NCBI GenBank assembly: GCA_900550465.1
Contig: URSC01000002.1
Coordinates: 62,001 to 126,000 of the forward strand
Length of the DNA stretch: 64,000 bases
Direction: 5' to 3'
Origin: an uncultured Alistipes sp.
GTDB lineage: Bacteria; Bacteroidota; Bacteroidia; Bacteroidales; UBA932
A program made the translations under genes and the position numbers. The stretch's first letter is position 1. Each line of letters starts with the position of its first letter. The notes under the pieces are model-generated. The model was not told the DNA's origin and did not search any database. It worked only from the letters and a program-made list of their open reading frames with translations. Below are positions 1 to 10,323 of this stretch, one piece after another.

Positions 1-410
1 ATGCCCCAGCCGGCGGCCGAAGGCGTACCGGCATTGAAGTAGGTATAGATGAGGGCCGGAAACACCATCCCGCCCAGGGCGGCGAACATGGGCAGCATGG
101 CCTTCTTCATGGTGGACAGCTCGCCGACCAGAAGTTCCCTCTTTATCTCCAGGCCCACAGAGAAGAAGAACACGGCCATGAGCACATCGTCCACCCACTG
201 CCGCACGGGCATGTCGAACGAGAACTCTCCGAAGGAGAATCCCAGTCTGATGTCCCAGAAGCGGTGGAGCCATCCGAGTGCCGGCACATTGGCCGCCATC
301 ACTGCCACCACGGCACATATAAGGAGGAGCACTCCTCCGGTCATGCTGTTGTGAAGAATCTTTTCGAGCAGCACACGTCTGCGAAGTACGTACATTTTCG
401 GATCAATCAT
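1..410 (-). CDS. nhaA: Na+/H+ antiporter NhaA, N-terminal part (runs off the window)
   Basis: Seen: the minus strand reads open from ATG at 410 to the window edge, giving about 136 residues. They contain a first membrane segment near residues 23-40 and the stretch VDDVLMAVFFFSVGLEIKRE at about 68-87, which is the most recognisable block of NhaA proteins. A second in-frame ATG at 395 is possible. Family knowledge: NhaA exchanges cytoplasmic Na+ for external protons at the inner membrane and supports pH and sodium homeostasis. The rest of the gene lies outside the window, so the transport-site aspartates cannot be checked. It follows the arginase-family gene on the same strand, but a candidate promoter in the 41-bp gap suggests separate transcription. 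Confidence 0.9.
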   Translation of the reverse strand, partial: MIDPKMYVLRRRVLLEKILHNSMTGGVLLLICAVVAVMAANVPALGWLHRFWDIRLGFSFGEFSFDMPVRQWVDDVLMAVFFFSVGLEIKRELLVGELSTMKKAMLPMFAALGGMVFPALIYTYFNAGTPSAAGWG

Positions 411-442
411 ATTTATAGGTAGGTTTCAGGTTATAAAGCCTA

Positions 443-450
443 CAAATATA
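443..450 (-). promoter_or_regulatory. Candidate -7 box for nhaA
   Basis: The minus strand reads TATATTTG here, matching the Bacteroidetes -7 consensus TAnnTTTG, about 33 nt before the nhaA ATG. No good TTTG -33 element lies at the expected 19-21 bp upstream, so this is a one-element call. Confidence 0.4.
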
Positions 451-451
451 A

Positions 452-1570
452 TCATTTTTCCCTAATGGAGAAAGTCATGGCCGCAAGTAGTCTGAAAAGC
501 ATCCGTACTCCGGCGTTGGCATCCCATTCTCCGGCGCCGGGGGCCACCTCGCAGAGGTCAAATCCCACAATCCTCCTGCCCGAAAGGGCCAGGCGGTACA
601 GCAGCCAGTCGGCCTGGGAAAAAGAAAGCCCCCCCGGAACAGGAGTGCCGGTTCCAGGGCAATACTCGGGAGACAGCCCGTCTATGTCGAAGCTGACGTA
701 CACATCCTGGGGCAATGCCGCTATTATCCGGTCGCAGAGCTCCTTCCACGTACTTCCGCTGTAAAGGCTGTCCTTCAGGGAAAAATCCGTAAATGTCACG
801 AAGCTGTCCGAAGAGGAGGTCAGGGCATGTTCCGCAGAGCAGAAATCCCGTATGCCGGCCTGGACTATGCGGCTGACTCCCGGCACCTCCTTCATCACAT
901 TGTACATGATGGAAGCATGCGAATACCGGAAGCCCTCGTACGCCTCCCGGGTATCGGAATGAGCGTCAATATGCAGTACGCCCATCCCCGGAAAGCGCCT
1001 GGCAAGAGCCTTGATCAGGCCCAGGGGAACGCTGTGCTCGCCTCCCACCACAGCCACCTTTTTCCCTTGGGAGAGATATTCCTCCGCAGTGGACTCAACG
1101 TATGAATTCACGGCTTCCGAGGCATCGTCGACCTGCCGGCACAGTCCGGTCAGAGCCGCGGGATCCGCCCCCTGCTCCAGAGCCGAGACCACCATGGCCG
1201 ATATCTTCCCGGCCCCGGCGTTCAGTTCCGCGATACTGTCCTCCTGAGGCAGGGTCCAGACCTTCATTCCGGCCACGTCCGGATACCTCTCGTCGAACAG
1301 GTCCACCTGCAGGGAAGCCGCGAGCATTGCGGCCGGTCCTTCCGCCGTACCCTTGCCGTAGGACGCGGTGGCATCCCAGGGCACCTGTATGAGCACTGTC
1401 TCAGCGTCCTCTTCGGAACACGGCAGACCGAAGAAGTTGCCGTTGGCTATGCCTATGCTGTCCGGATCGAAGTCCGCCGCCCTGCCCTTCTCCCTTTCGC
1501 CGGCCCTGATGACCTCGGCGAGAGTAGTCTCTGAGGCGTATTTTCTCAATTTTTCAATTAGATTTTTCAT
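452..1570 (-). CDS. Arginase/agmatinase (ureohydrolase) family protein
   Basis: Seen: a 372-residue protein with the metal-binding signatures of the ureohydrolase fold: GGEHS at 176-180, HIDAHSD at 200-206 and SFDIDG at 293-298. These supply the His and Asp ligands of the binuclear manganese site. Family: these enzymes hydrolyse guanidino compounds (arginine, agmatine, formimidoylglutamate), releasing urea or formamide. The N-terminal extension of about 55 residues and total length fit the long Bacteroidetes agmatinase-like proteins, but the substrate cannot be fixed from motifs. ATG at 1570 is preferred because the only longer frame starts with TTG at 1582 and an A-rich tract precedes 1570. 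It diverges from recQ. Confidence 0.85.
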   Translation of the reverse strand: MKNLIEKLRKYASETTLAEVIRAGEREKGRAADFDPDSIGIANGNFFGLPCSEEDAETVLIQVPWDATASYGKGTAEGPAAMLAASLQVDLFDERYPDVAGMKVWTLPQEDSIAELNAGAGKISAMVVSALEQGADPAALTGLCRQVDDASEAVNSYVESTAEEYLSQGKKVAVVGGEHSVPLGLIKALARRFPGMGVLHIDAHSDTREAYEGFRYSHASIMYNVMKEVPGVSRIVQAGIRDFCSAEHALTSSSDSFVTFTDFSLKDSLYSGSTWKELCDRIIAALPQDVYVSFDIDGLSPEYCPGTGTPVPGGLSFSQADWLLYRLALSGRRIVGFDLCEVAPGAGEWDANAGVRMLFRLLAAMTFSIREK

Positions 1571-1613
1571 TTTAATTTGCAAGAAACTGAACTTTTGGGT
1601 AATTTTAGACGCG

Positions 1614-1621
1614 CAAAGGTA
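1614..1621 (-). promoter_or_regulatory. Candidate -7 box for the arginase-family gene
   Basis: Minus strand reads TACCTTTG, fitting TAnnTTTG, about 43 nt before the ATG at 1570 and inside the divergent gap with recQ. No clear -33 element was seen. Confidence 0.35.
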
Positions 1622-1627
1622 ACAAAT

Positions 1628-3835
<2,208 letters not shown>

Positions 3836-3874
3836 GTTTTCACCAGACCAGACCGCACCCGCCAGTGATGCTGC

Positions 3875-4789
3875 CTACTTCCAGAGATGCTCGGGATATA
3901 CTCCGGCATCGATAAGCTTCTGGATACGCTCTACTACGTAAGGCCTGTCCTGCTTGTATGTGACGCCGAACCACTGTGCGTCGCTGTTGAGCACTTTAAG
4001 AGTGGCCTTCCCCTCGTTTATCAGCTGGTTCACGCACAGGGGGATGAAGAACTCGGCCTTGGGATTGGCCATATTGGCGGGGTCAGAGAGGAACTTCTTG
4101 AAGAGAATCTCGGACTCGGCGAAGAAATCGGGAGTGAATCCGAAGAGGTTCATCGATACGACAGTGTTCTCGTCCAGGGGATGGAGGCCGTCAGCATCCT
4201 TGTACATGATCTGACCGCCCTCCACGCGCTCGATAGCAGTACGCTCCACGATGGAGACCAGATTGCCATCTGCATCCACGCGGCACTCACCGCGGGAAAC
4301 AGTGCCGTAGTCGGACAGGGTATTGTGCAGGTTGTAGCCCACCATGGAGTACTTGCCCTTCTGTCCGTCCACAGAGCGGAGATAGTCAGCCAGCACCGCA
4401 TAGCCCTCGCGTCCGTAGAAGTCATCGGAGTTGATCACGGCGAAAGGAGTATTCACCACGGGTGCCGCCATCATGACAGCATGACATGTGCCCCAGGGTT
4501 TCTCGCGTCCCTCGGGCACACTGAATCCCTCGGGCAGATAATCCAGTTCCTGGAATACGAACTCAATCTCCACCTTGCCGCCGAAATGCCCCGGAGTGAA
4601 AATCTCGCGGAAGGCCTTCTCGAACGAATGTCTGATGATAAACACCACTTTCCCGAATCCGGCACGGACGGCATCGTAAATCGAATAGTCGATAATCGCC
4701 TCACCGTTGGGGCCTACTCCGTCCATCTGCTTCAGGGAACCATAGCGGGAACCCATGCCCGCTGCCAATACTACTAACGTCGGTTTCAT
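3875..4789 (-). CDS. Sugar-nucleotidyltransferase family protein
   Basis: Seen: 304 residues beginning MKPTLVVLAAGMGSRYGSLK, with the glycine-rich nucleotide-binding loop LAAGMGSRYG at residues 7-16, and INSDDFYG further on, corresponding to the metal-binding aspartates of the NTP-transferase fold. Family: proteins of this type join a sugar 1-phosphate to a nucleotide (UTP, CTP or dTTP) to make an activated sugar; the particular sugar is not evident. ATG 4789 is chosen because it places the nucleotide loop at the N-terminus as in relatives; the longer frame to 4846 adds residues that overlap the terminator hairpin of the upstream operon. It is convergent with recQ. Confidence 0.85.
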   Translation of the reverse strand: MKPTLVVLAAGMGSRYGSLKQMDGVGPNGEAIIDYSIYDAVRAGFGKVVFIIRHSFEKAFREIFTPGHFGGKVEIEFVFQELDYLPEGFSVPEGREKPWGTCHAVMMAAPVVNTPFAVINSDDFYGREGYAVLADYLRSVDGQKGKYSMVGYNLHNTLSDYGTVSRGECRVDADGNLVSIVERTAIERVEGGQIMYKDADGLHPLDENTVVSMNLFGFTPDFFAESEILFKKFLSDPANMANPKAEFFIPLCVNQLINEGKATLKVLNSDAQWFGVTYKQDRPYVVERIQKLIDAGVYPEHLWK

Positions 4790-4824
4790 TTTTCTGTCTA
4801 TATCGTAATCAATTAAAATCAAAT

Positions 4825-4867
4825 AAAAAGAGGCCGCATCTGACATAAATGTTCCGATTACGGCCTC
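4825..4867 (-). terminator. Rho-independent terminator of the serC-serA-DUF1015 operon
   Basis: On the minus strand GAGGCCG and CGGCCTC form a 7-bp GC-rich stem around a 24-nt loop, followed directly by TTTTTATTTG. It sits 28 nt beyond the DUF1015 stop codon. The hairpin also lies just before the nucleotidyltransferase start. Confidence 0.7.
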
Positions 4868-4894
4868 CCTAATCAGTTACTCATAAACCCGTAC

Positions 4895-6139
4895 TTATCT
4901 TTCGAGTTTGTGGATTGCCAGACCACTCCTCAGCTTAGGCTCGAACCAGGTAGTCTTGGGAGGCATGATATTGCCTGTGTCGGCAATCCTGATAAGCTGC
5001 TTCATGGATACGGGATACAGAGCGAAAGCCGCTGCCATCTCGCCAGAGTCGACTCTCTTCTTGAGCTCGCCGAGACCTCTGATACCTCCCACGAAATCAA
5101 TGCGTTTCGAGGTTCGGAGATCCTTGATGTCGAGGAGCTTGTCAAAGATAAGGTTGGAGCAGATGGTCACATCGAGGCATCCGATGGGATCGTTGTCATC
5201 ATAGGTACCCTTCTTGGCTGTGAGAGAGTACCAGTGACCTCCGAGGTACATCGAGAAGTTGTGCAGGTTCTTGGGCTTGTAGATCTCGGTACCCATGTCC
5301 TTGATCTCGAAGTCAGCGCCCAGCTTCTCGAGGAACTGCTCGGGAGTAAGACCGTTGAGATCCTTCACAACGCGGTTGTAGTCGATAATCTTGAGGTGGC
5401 TCTCGGGGAATACCACTGCCATGAAGTAGTTGTACTCCTCTGTTCCGTTGTGATTGGGATTCTGACGGCGCTTCTCCTCGCCTACGAGAGCGGCTGCAGC
5501 CGTCCTGTGGTGACCGTCGGCAACGTAGAATGCAGGAATGGTCGAGAATATCTCGGTGATCCTCTTGATATCCTCGTCATTGTCGATTACCCAGAAATGA
5601 TGTCCGAAACCGTCGTCCGGAGCCACGAAGTCGTACTCGGGCTTGCCGTCGGTGTACTTCTTCACGATGGCGTTGATCTCGGTGTTGTCAGGATAAGCGA
5701 AGAATACGGGCTCGATGTTGGCGTTCTGGATGCGGACGTGGATCATGCGGTCCTCCTCCTTGTCCTTGCGGGTGAGCTCGTGCTTCTTGATCTTGCCGGT
5801 GAGGTAGTCGTCCACATTGGCGCAGAGCACGATTCCGTACTGGGTACGGCCGTTCATCGTCTGGGCGTAAACATAGTAGCACTCCTTCTTGTCCTGTACC
5901 AGCCAGCCTTTCTCCTGCCATTTCTTGAAGTTCTCTACAGCCTTGTCGTATGCCTGCTGCGAGTGCTCGTCGATGATGGGGTCGAAGTCAATCTCGGGCT
6001 TGGTTATGTGGAGAAGGGATTTCTCGCCTGCCTCTTCCTTAGCCTCCTGGGAGTTGAGCACGTCGTAGGGACGGGCTGCCACCTCGGTTACTATGGCCTT
6101 GGGAGGGCGGATAGCTGCGAAAGGTTTTACTTTTACCAT
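4895..6139 (-). CDS. DUF1015 family protein
   Basis: Seen: 414 residues, beginning MVKVKPFAAIRPP, with an internal block YVADGHHRTAAAALV that is the conserved ParB-like/sulfiredoxin-type loop of DUF1015 proteins. Neighbours: it is the last gene of serC-serA-DUF1015, 20 nt after serA. Family knowledge: DUF1015 proteins sit beside serine-biosynthesis genes in many anaerobes; relatives include a free-serine kinase (SerK-like) that shares the DGHHR-type motif. The context makes an alternative step in serine metabolism plausible, especially since no serB phosphatase gene is in view. That role is inference; the family name is firm. Confidence 0.85.
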   Translation of the reverse strand: MVKVKPFAAIRPPKAIVTEVAARPYDVLNSQEAKEEAGEKSLLHITKPEIDFDPIIDEHSQQAYDKAVENFKKWQEKGWLVQDKKECYYVYAQTMNGRTQYGIVLCANVDDYLTGKIKKHELTRKDKEEDRMIHVRIQNANIEPVFFAYPDNTEINAIVKKYTDGKPEYDFVAPDDGFGHHFWVIDNDEDIKRITEIFSTIPAFYVADGHHRTAAAALVGEEKRRQNPNHNGTEEYNYFMAVVFPESHLKIIDYNRVVKDLNGLTPEQFLEKLGADFEIKDMGTEIYKPKNLHNFSMYLGGHWYSLTAKKGTYDDNDPIGCLDVTICSNLIFDKLLDIKDLRTSKRIDFVGGIRGLGELKKRVDSGEMAAAFALYPVSMKQLIRIADTGNIMPPKTTWFEPKLRSGLAIHKLER

Positions 6140-6158
6140 ATCGTTTCTCTCCTATATG

Positions 6159-7079
6159 CTATTTGTTTACCTGGAACTTGCGGTTGCCTGTAGCGAAGAA
6201 GTCGCAGATCTGGTTGGCAGCGGCTACTCCGGCATTGACATTGGCCTCGGCGGTCTCGGCACCCATCTTCTTGGGGGTAGCGAAGACTCTCTTGCCGAAC
6301 TTCTCGTTGAGCTCGGCCTGGTTGCCTGCGGCGATATCGGTGATGTACTTCAGGTCCTGTCTCTCCTCGAGTACCTTCACGAGCTCGGGCTCGTTGATCA
6401 CTTCCTTGCGGGCAGTGTTCACGAGGCAGCCTCCCTTAGGCATCCTGGACAGAAGGGCATATCCGATGGAACCCTTTGTCTCGTTGTTGGCGGGAATATG
6501 GAGGGATACGAAGTCGCTCTTGGCATACAGGTCCTCGAGTGAAGCGGCTACCTCAACTCCCTCAGCCTGAATCTTGTCAGCGGGAACGAAGGGGTCAAAG
6601 GCCATGATCTTCATGCCGAAGCTCTTTGCGTGAGCGGCTACCAGACGGCCGACGTTGCCGTAAGCCTGGATACCGAGGGTCTTGCCCTTGAGCTCTGTAC
6701 CTGTACCGGGGGTGAACTGGTTGCGGGAGATGTAGATCATCATGCCGATGGCCAGCTCAGCCACTGCGTTGGAGTTCTGACCGGGAGTGTTCATGGCTAC
6801 GATGCCTCTCTCGGTGCAGGCTGCCAGGTCGAGGTTGTCATAACCTGCGCCGGCACGTACGACGATCTTCAGCTTGGGAGCGGCTGCAATCACTTCCTTG
6901 GTCACCTTGTCGGAACGCACGATGAGGGCGTCTGCATCGGCTACAGCTGCGTAGAGCTGCTGTACATCGGTATATTTCTCGAGAGTTGCAAGCTCATGGC
7001 CGCCTTTCTCCACGATTTCGCGGATCTGGTCAACGGCTACCTTTGAGAAAGGTTTCTCGGTTGCTACTAATACTTTCAT
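6159..7079 (-). CDS. serA: D-3-phosphoglycerate dehydrogenase (short form)
   Basis: Seen: 306 residues with RAGAGYDNLDLAA, the NAD-binding loop as LGIQAYGNVGR, the substrate block NTARKEVINE, and a C-terminal part lacking the ACT regulatory domain. Family: oxidises 3-phosphoglycerate to 3-phosphohydroxypyruvate, the first step of serine synthesis. At about 306 residues it is the short form, so direct serine feedback through an ACT domain is not expected. The dinucleotide loop reads GxxAYGNVG rather than the common GxGxxG, a variation found in this branch. It lies between serC (27 nt upstream) and DUF1015 in one operon. Confidence 0.93.
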   Translation of the reverse strand: MKVLVATEKPFSKVAVDQIREIVEKGGHELATLEKYTDVQQLYAAVADADALIVRSDKVTKEVIAAAPKLKIVVRAGAGYDNLDLAACTERGIVAMNTPGQNSNAVAELAIGMMIYISRNQFTPGTGTELKGKTLGIQAYGNVGRLVAAHAKSFGMKIMAFDPFVPADKIQAEGVEVAASLEDLYAKSDFVSLHIPANNETKGSIGYALLSRMPKGGCLVNTARKEVINEPELVKVLEERQDLKYITDIAAGNQAELNEKFGKRVFATPKKMGAETAEANVNAGVAAANQICDFFATGNRKFQVNK

Positions 7080-7106
7080 TTCGTTGTAAGTTTTAAAGGT
7101 CCTGGA

Positions 7107-8180
7107 TTATTTGTGCATTTTCTCAAACTCCTGCATGCAGGCGATCAGAGCCTCTACGGCCTCGATGGGGCAGGCGTTGTAGATGGAGGCGCGGAATCCG
7201 CCGACTGAGCGGTGGCCCTTGATACCTACCATGCCTCTCTCCTTTGCGAAGGCGAGGAACTCGTCCTGGAGGTCCTCATGACCGGGAGCCATCACGAAGC
7301 ATACGTTCATCAGGGAGCGGTCCTCCTTGGCGGCTGTACCTACGAAGAGGGAGTTGCGGTCGATCTCGTCATAGAGCATGCCGGCTTTCTTCTTGTTGAG
7401 CTCATACATGGCCTTCACGCCACCCTGAGCCTTAACCCACTTCAGGGTCTCGGTCATAACGAAGATAGAGAATACAGGAGGAGTGTTGAACATGGACTCA
7501 CCCTCGATGTGTGTACGGTAGTCGAGCATGGTGGGCAGATAGCGGGATACCTTGCCGAGGATCTCGTCCTTAACGATAACGAATACCACACCGGCAGGAC
7601 CTACGTTCTTCTGGGCACCACCGTAGATCAGAGCATACTTGGAAACGTCCACGGGACGGCTCATGATATCGGATGACATATCGGCTACGAGGGGCACGGG
7701 GCAGTCCATATCCTCATGGATCTCGGTACCCTTGATGGTGTTGTTGGTTGTGATGTGGAAGTAGTCGAGGTCTGTGGGGATCTCATATCCTTTGGGGATA
7801 TAGGTGTAGTTCTTGTCAGCTGAGGATGCCACTGCGTATGCGTTGCCGATACCCTTGGCCTCTTTCAGAGCCTTCTTTGCCCATACACCTGTCTCCAGGT
7901 AACCGGCCTTGTTCTCGAGGAGGTTCATGGCGACATAGAGGAACTGGAGGGATGCACCGCCACCGAGGAAGAGGACGCTGTATCCGTCGGGAATGTTGAG
8001 AAGCTCTTTCCAGAGGGCGCGGCACTCGTTCATCACGGCCTCCCACTCCTTGCTTCTGTGAGACACTTCTATTACGGACATTCCTGTTCCCTTGAAATCC
8101 TTAAGGGCTTCGATAGCCGCTTCGATGGCCGGTTTGGGCAGAACGCAGGGACCGGCGTTGAAATTGTAAGCTTTTTTCAT
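7107..8180 (-). CDS. serC: Phosphoserine aminotransferase
   Basis: Seen: 357 residues beginning MKKAYNFNAGPCVLP, with FLGGGASLQF (phosphate-binding part of the PLP site) and YGGAQKNVGPAGV carrying the PLP lysine. Family: transfers the amino group of glutamate to 3-phosphohydroxypyruvate to give phosphoserine. It is the first gene of a three-gene operon with serA and DUF1015. A strong promoter overlaps the 3' end of pyrI upstream, so serine genes and the pyrBI pair are probably transcribed separately although they point the same way. Confidence 0.96.
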   Translation of the reverse strand: MKKAYNFNAGPCVLPKPAIEAAIEALKDFKGTGMSVIEVSHRSKEWEAVMNECRALWKELLNIPDGYSVLFLGGGASLQFLYVAMNLLENKAGYLETGVWAKKALKEAKGIGNAYAVASSADKNYTYIPKGYEIPTDLDYFHITTNNTIKGTEIHEDMDCPVPLVADMSSDIMSRPVDVSKYALIYGGAQKNVGPAGVVFVIVKDEILGKVSRYLPTMLDYRTHIEGESMFNTPPVFSIFVMTETLKWVKAQGGVKAMYELNKKKAGMLYDEIDRNSLFVGTAAKEDRSLMNVCFVMAPGHEDLQDEFLAFAKERGMVGIKGHRSVGGFRASIYNACPIEAVEALIACMQEFEKMHK

Positions 8181-8227
8181 ATTGTATTAAAAATTTTAAA
8201 GGTTATGAATTTTAAATTAATTAAAGC

Positions 8228-8260
8228 CAAAGTTATAAAATATTTCTCACAAAATTCAAA
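8228..8260 (-). promoter_or_regulatory. Promoter of serC-serA-DUF1015
   Basis: Minus strand: TTTG at 8257-8260, a 21-bp spacer, then TAACTTTG at 8228-8235. The -33 element overlaps the pyrI stop codon. The predicted leader before serC is about 45 nt and A/T-rich. Confidence 0.65.
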
Positions 8261-8705
8261 TGTCTGTGATTTTCTCACAATATGAGCACTGAAGTCTTAT
8301 TTCCGAGCCTTTTACGATGGTTTTGAATCTGGTCGGGATGTTCTCATGGTTGGTGACGCACATGGGGTTGATGCACCTGACTATCCCGGTGATGGTCCCG
8401 GGGATGGTGAGCACCTTCTTCTCCACCACCTCGAAGTCGCGGATGATATTGATGCTGGCATTGGGGGCGATGAGGGCTATCTTGTTGAGCTCGTCATCCT
8501 TGAAAAATCTCTCCGATATCTTGATGATGCCCTTGCTGCCCATCGACCTGCTGTCCAGATTGACTCCGAAAGTGACGGGATGGGGAGAGTCGTAGAGTCC
8601 CAGGATGTCTATCACCTTGAAGACCTGCCCGGAGGGTATGTGGTCGAGCACCGTTCCGTTCTTGATGGCGCTGACCTTGAGCTGTTTCTCGTTGTTATTT
8701 TCCAT
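8256..8705 (-). CDS. pyrI: Aspartate carbamoyltransferase regulatory chain
   Basis: Seen: 149 residues starting MENNNEKQLKVSAIKNGTVL. The N-terminal nucleotide-binding domain is followed by a C-terminal zinc domain with the four cysteines arranged as CxxxxC...CxxC (CINPMC and CSYC). Family: PyrI binds CTP/ATP and tunes the catalytic chain PyrB in pyrimidine synthesis; the zinc domain contacts PyrB. It follows pyrB by 11 nt, so the two chains are co-expressed. All four zinc cysteines are present, so the subunit looks functional. Confidence 0.95.
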   Translation of the reverse strand: MENNNEKQLKVSAIKNGTVLDHIPSGQVFKVIDILGLYDSPHPVTFGVNLDSRSMGSKGIIKISERFFKDDELNKIALIAPNASINIIRDFEVVEKKVLTIPGTITGIVRCINPMCVTNHENIPTRFKTIVKGSEIRLQCSYCEKITDI

Positions 8706-8716
8706 TGCCGTTCCTC

Positions 8717-9625
8717 CTATCTTTTACCGAGTAAGTATGAGATGATGGCCATGCGGACGTACATTCCGTTCTCGGCCTGCTTGAAATACCATGCGTGAGG
8801 AGTGTCGTCCACGTCCACCGCTATCTCCTGCAGCCTGGGCAGGGGATGGAGAATCTTCATGTTGGGCCGCACGCCCGAGAGCATGGAGGCATTGAGGCTG
8901 TAGACATTCTTGACCTTCTCGTACTCCACGGGATCCGTGAAGCGCTCCTGCTGTATCCTGGTCATGTACAGGATGTCCGTGCTGTCCAGATACTCGCGCA
9001 GGTCGGCGGTCTCCTTGTAGGGAATGCCCTTGCTGTCCATGAAGTCGCGGTACTCCTGGGGCAGCTTCAGCTCGTCGGGAGCGGTGAACTCGAACTCAGG
9101 GGAAAAATGGCTCATGGCCTGCAGCAGCGAGTGGACGGTCCTGCCGTATTTCAGGTCCCCCACCATATTGATGTTGATGTGGTCCAGACGGCCCTGGGTC
9201 TGCTTGATGGTGTAGAGGTCCAGCAGGGTCTGGGTCGGATGCTGGTTCGCTCCGTCACCGGCGTTGATGACCGGCACCGAGGCCACCTCCGAAGCATAGC
9301 GGGCACTGCCCTCCAGAGGATGCCTCATCACGATGAGGTCCACGTAGTTCGACACCATCTTGATGGTATCCTTGAGGCTCTCGCCCTTGCGGATGCTGGT
9401 ATTGGCCGCGTCCGAAAAACCGATAACCCTGGCGCCCAGCCTGTTCGCAGCAGTCTCGAAACTCAGGCGGGTCCTGGTGGAAGGCTCGAAGAAGATACAT
9501 GCCACCACCTTGTCGCTCAGGAATGTCTGAGACTTGTTGTGCTCAAACTCCTCCGCCACGTCGAGGATGTGCAGGATCTCCTCCTTGGTAAAATCCTGGA
9601 TTGAAATTAAACTCTTTTTAGCCAT
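8717..9625 (-). CDS. pyrB: Aspartate carbamoyltransferase catalytic chain
   Basis: Seen: 302 residues with the carbamoyl-phosphate motif FFEPSTRTRLSFE near 46-58, MRHPLEG with the active-site HPLEG-type loop, GDGANQHPTQ, and LHPLPR near the C-terminus. Family: condenses carbamoyl phosphate with aspartate, the committed step of pyrimidine nucleotide synthesis. It is the first gene of pyrBI and follows a YigZ-family gene by 20 nt on the same strand, so all three may share a transcript. Confidence 0.97.
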   Translation of the reverse strand: MAKKSLISIQDFTKEEILHILDVAEEFEHNKSQTFLSDKVVACIFFEPSTRTRLSFETAANRLGARVIGFSDAANTSIRKGESLKDTIKMVSNYVDLIVMRHPLEGSARYASEVASVPVINAGDGANQHPTQTLLDLYTIKQTQGRLDHININMVGDLKYGRTVHSLLQAMSHFSPEFEFTAPDELKLPQEYRDFMDSKGIPYKETADLREYLDSTDILYMTRIQQERFTDPVEYEKVKNVYSLNASMLSGVRPNMKILHPLPRLQEIAVDVDDTPHAWYFKQAENGMYVRMAIISYLLGKR

Positions 9626-9645
9626 ATCTGTTGTTGAATATTGTC

Positions 9646-10260
9646 CTAAAGCACCTTCTCAACCCTGGCCTCCGCGTCCTCCATCCTCTGCCGGAACCGC
9701 TCCACATCGCTGAGCCTGACCCTCAACTCCATCCTGCACACATCCTCCGCGGTGTACCGGGACGGAGCTATGCCCATGTCCTTGAGCACCCGCATCACCC
9801 TGTCCATCGCCACATAGTCGAATGTCACCGCATACCCCTCCGAAGCCACCTTCTCCACCACCTCCGCATGGTCCAGCGCATCGGCCGCAGCCGCCTTGTA
9901 GGCCCGTATCAGCCCCGGAACCCCGAGCTTTATGCCCCCGAAATACCGCACCACCACTATCAGCACGTCGCTCAGTTCCCGCGAGAGAATCTGCCCGTAT
10001 ATCGGCCTGCCCGCCGTGGAGGAAGGCTCTCCGTCATCGTTGTACCTCCACACATCCCCGCTCAGGCCCAGCCTGTAGGCATAGCAGTGATGACGCGCGT
10101 CGTAGTACTCCTTCCTGATTTTCTCCAGAGCGGCCCTGACCTCCTCTTCCGAGACCGCCGGATATGCAAAAGCGAGAAACTTACTTCCCTTTTCCTTATA
10201 TAACCCCTCGGCGGGGCCGGAAATGCTCTTGAAAGTATCGTTTCTCTGCGATGAATCCAT
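9646..10260 (-). CDS. YigZ/IMPACT family protein
   Basis: Seen: 204 residues with the IMPACT-family core: KGSKFLAFAYPA near the N-terminus, ARHHCYAYRLG, and the signature SSTAGRPIYGQI followed by VVVRYFGGIKLG. The C-terminal 60 residues form the usual ferredoxin-like DUF1949 region. Family: bacterial YigZ proteins are conserved but of uncertain function, possibly related to nucleic-acid or translation-stress binding. It heads the yigZ-pyrB-pyrI direction group and diverges from the LuxC-like gene with about 63 nt between starts. Confidence 0.9.
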   Translation of the reverse strand: MDSSQRNDTFKSISGPAEGLYKEKGSKFLAFAYPAVSEEEVRAALEKIRKEYYDARHHCYAYRLGLSGDVWRYNDDGEPSSTAGRPIYGQILSRELSDVLIVVVRYFGGIKLGVPGLIRAYKAAAADALDHAEVVEKVASEGYAVTFDYVAMDRVMRVLKDMGIAPSRYTAEDVCRMELRVRLSDVERFRQRMEDAEARVEKVL

Positions 10261-10323
10261 GTCTGGCCATTTGAGCCCCTAAGTTAGCAATTTTTTTTAA
10301 CTTTGGGCCCCAATTTCGGAAAA

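Noticed and set aside
4910..6193. 427-codon plus-strand frame opposite the DUF1015 gene
   Set aside because: Antisense shadow of a clear gene with no motif of its own.
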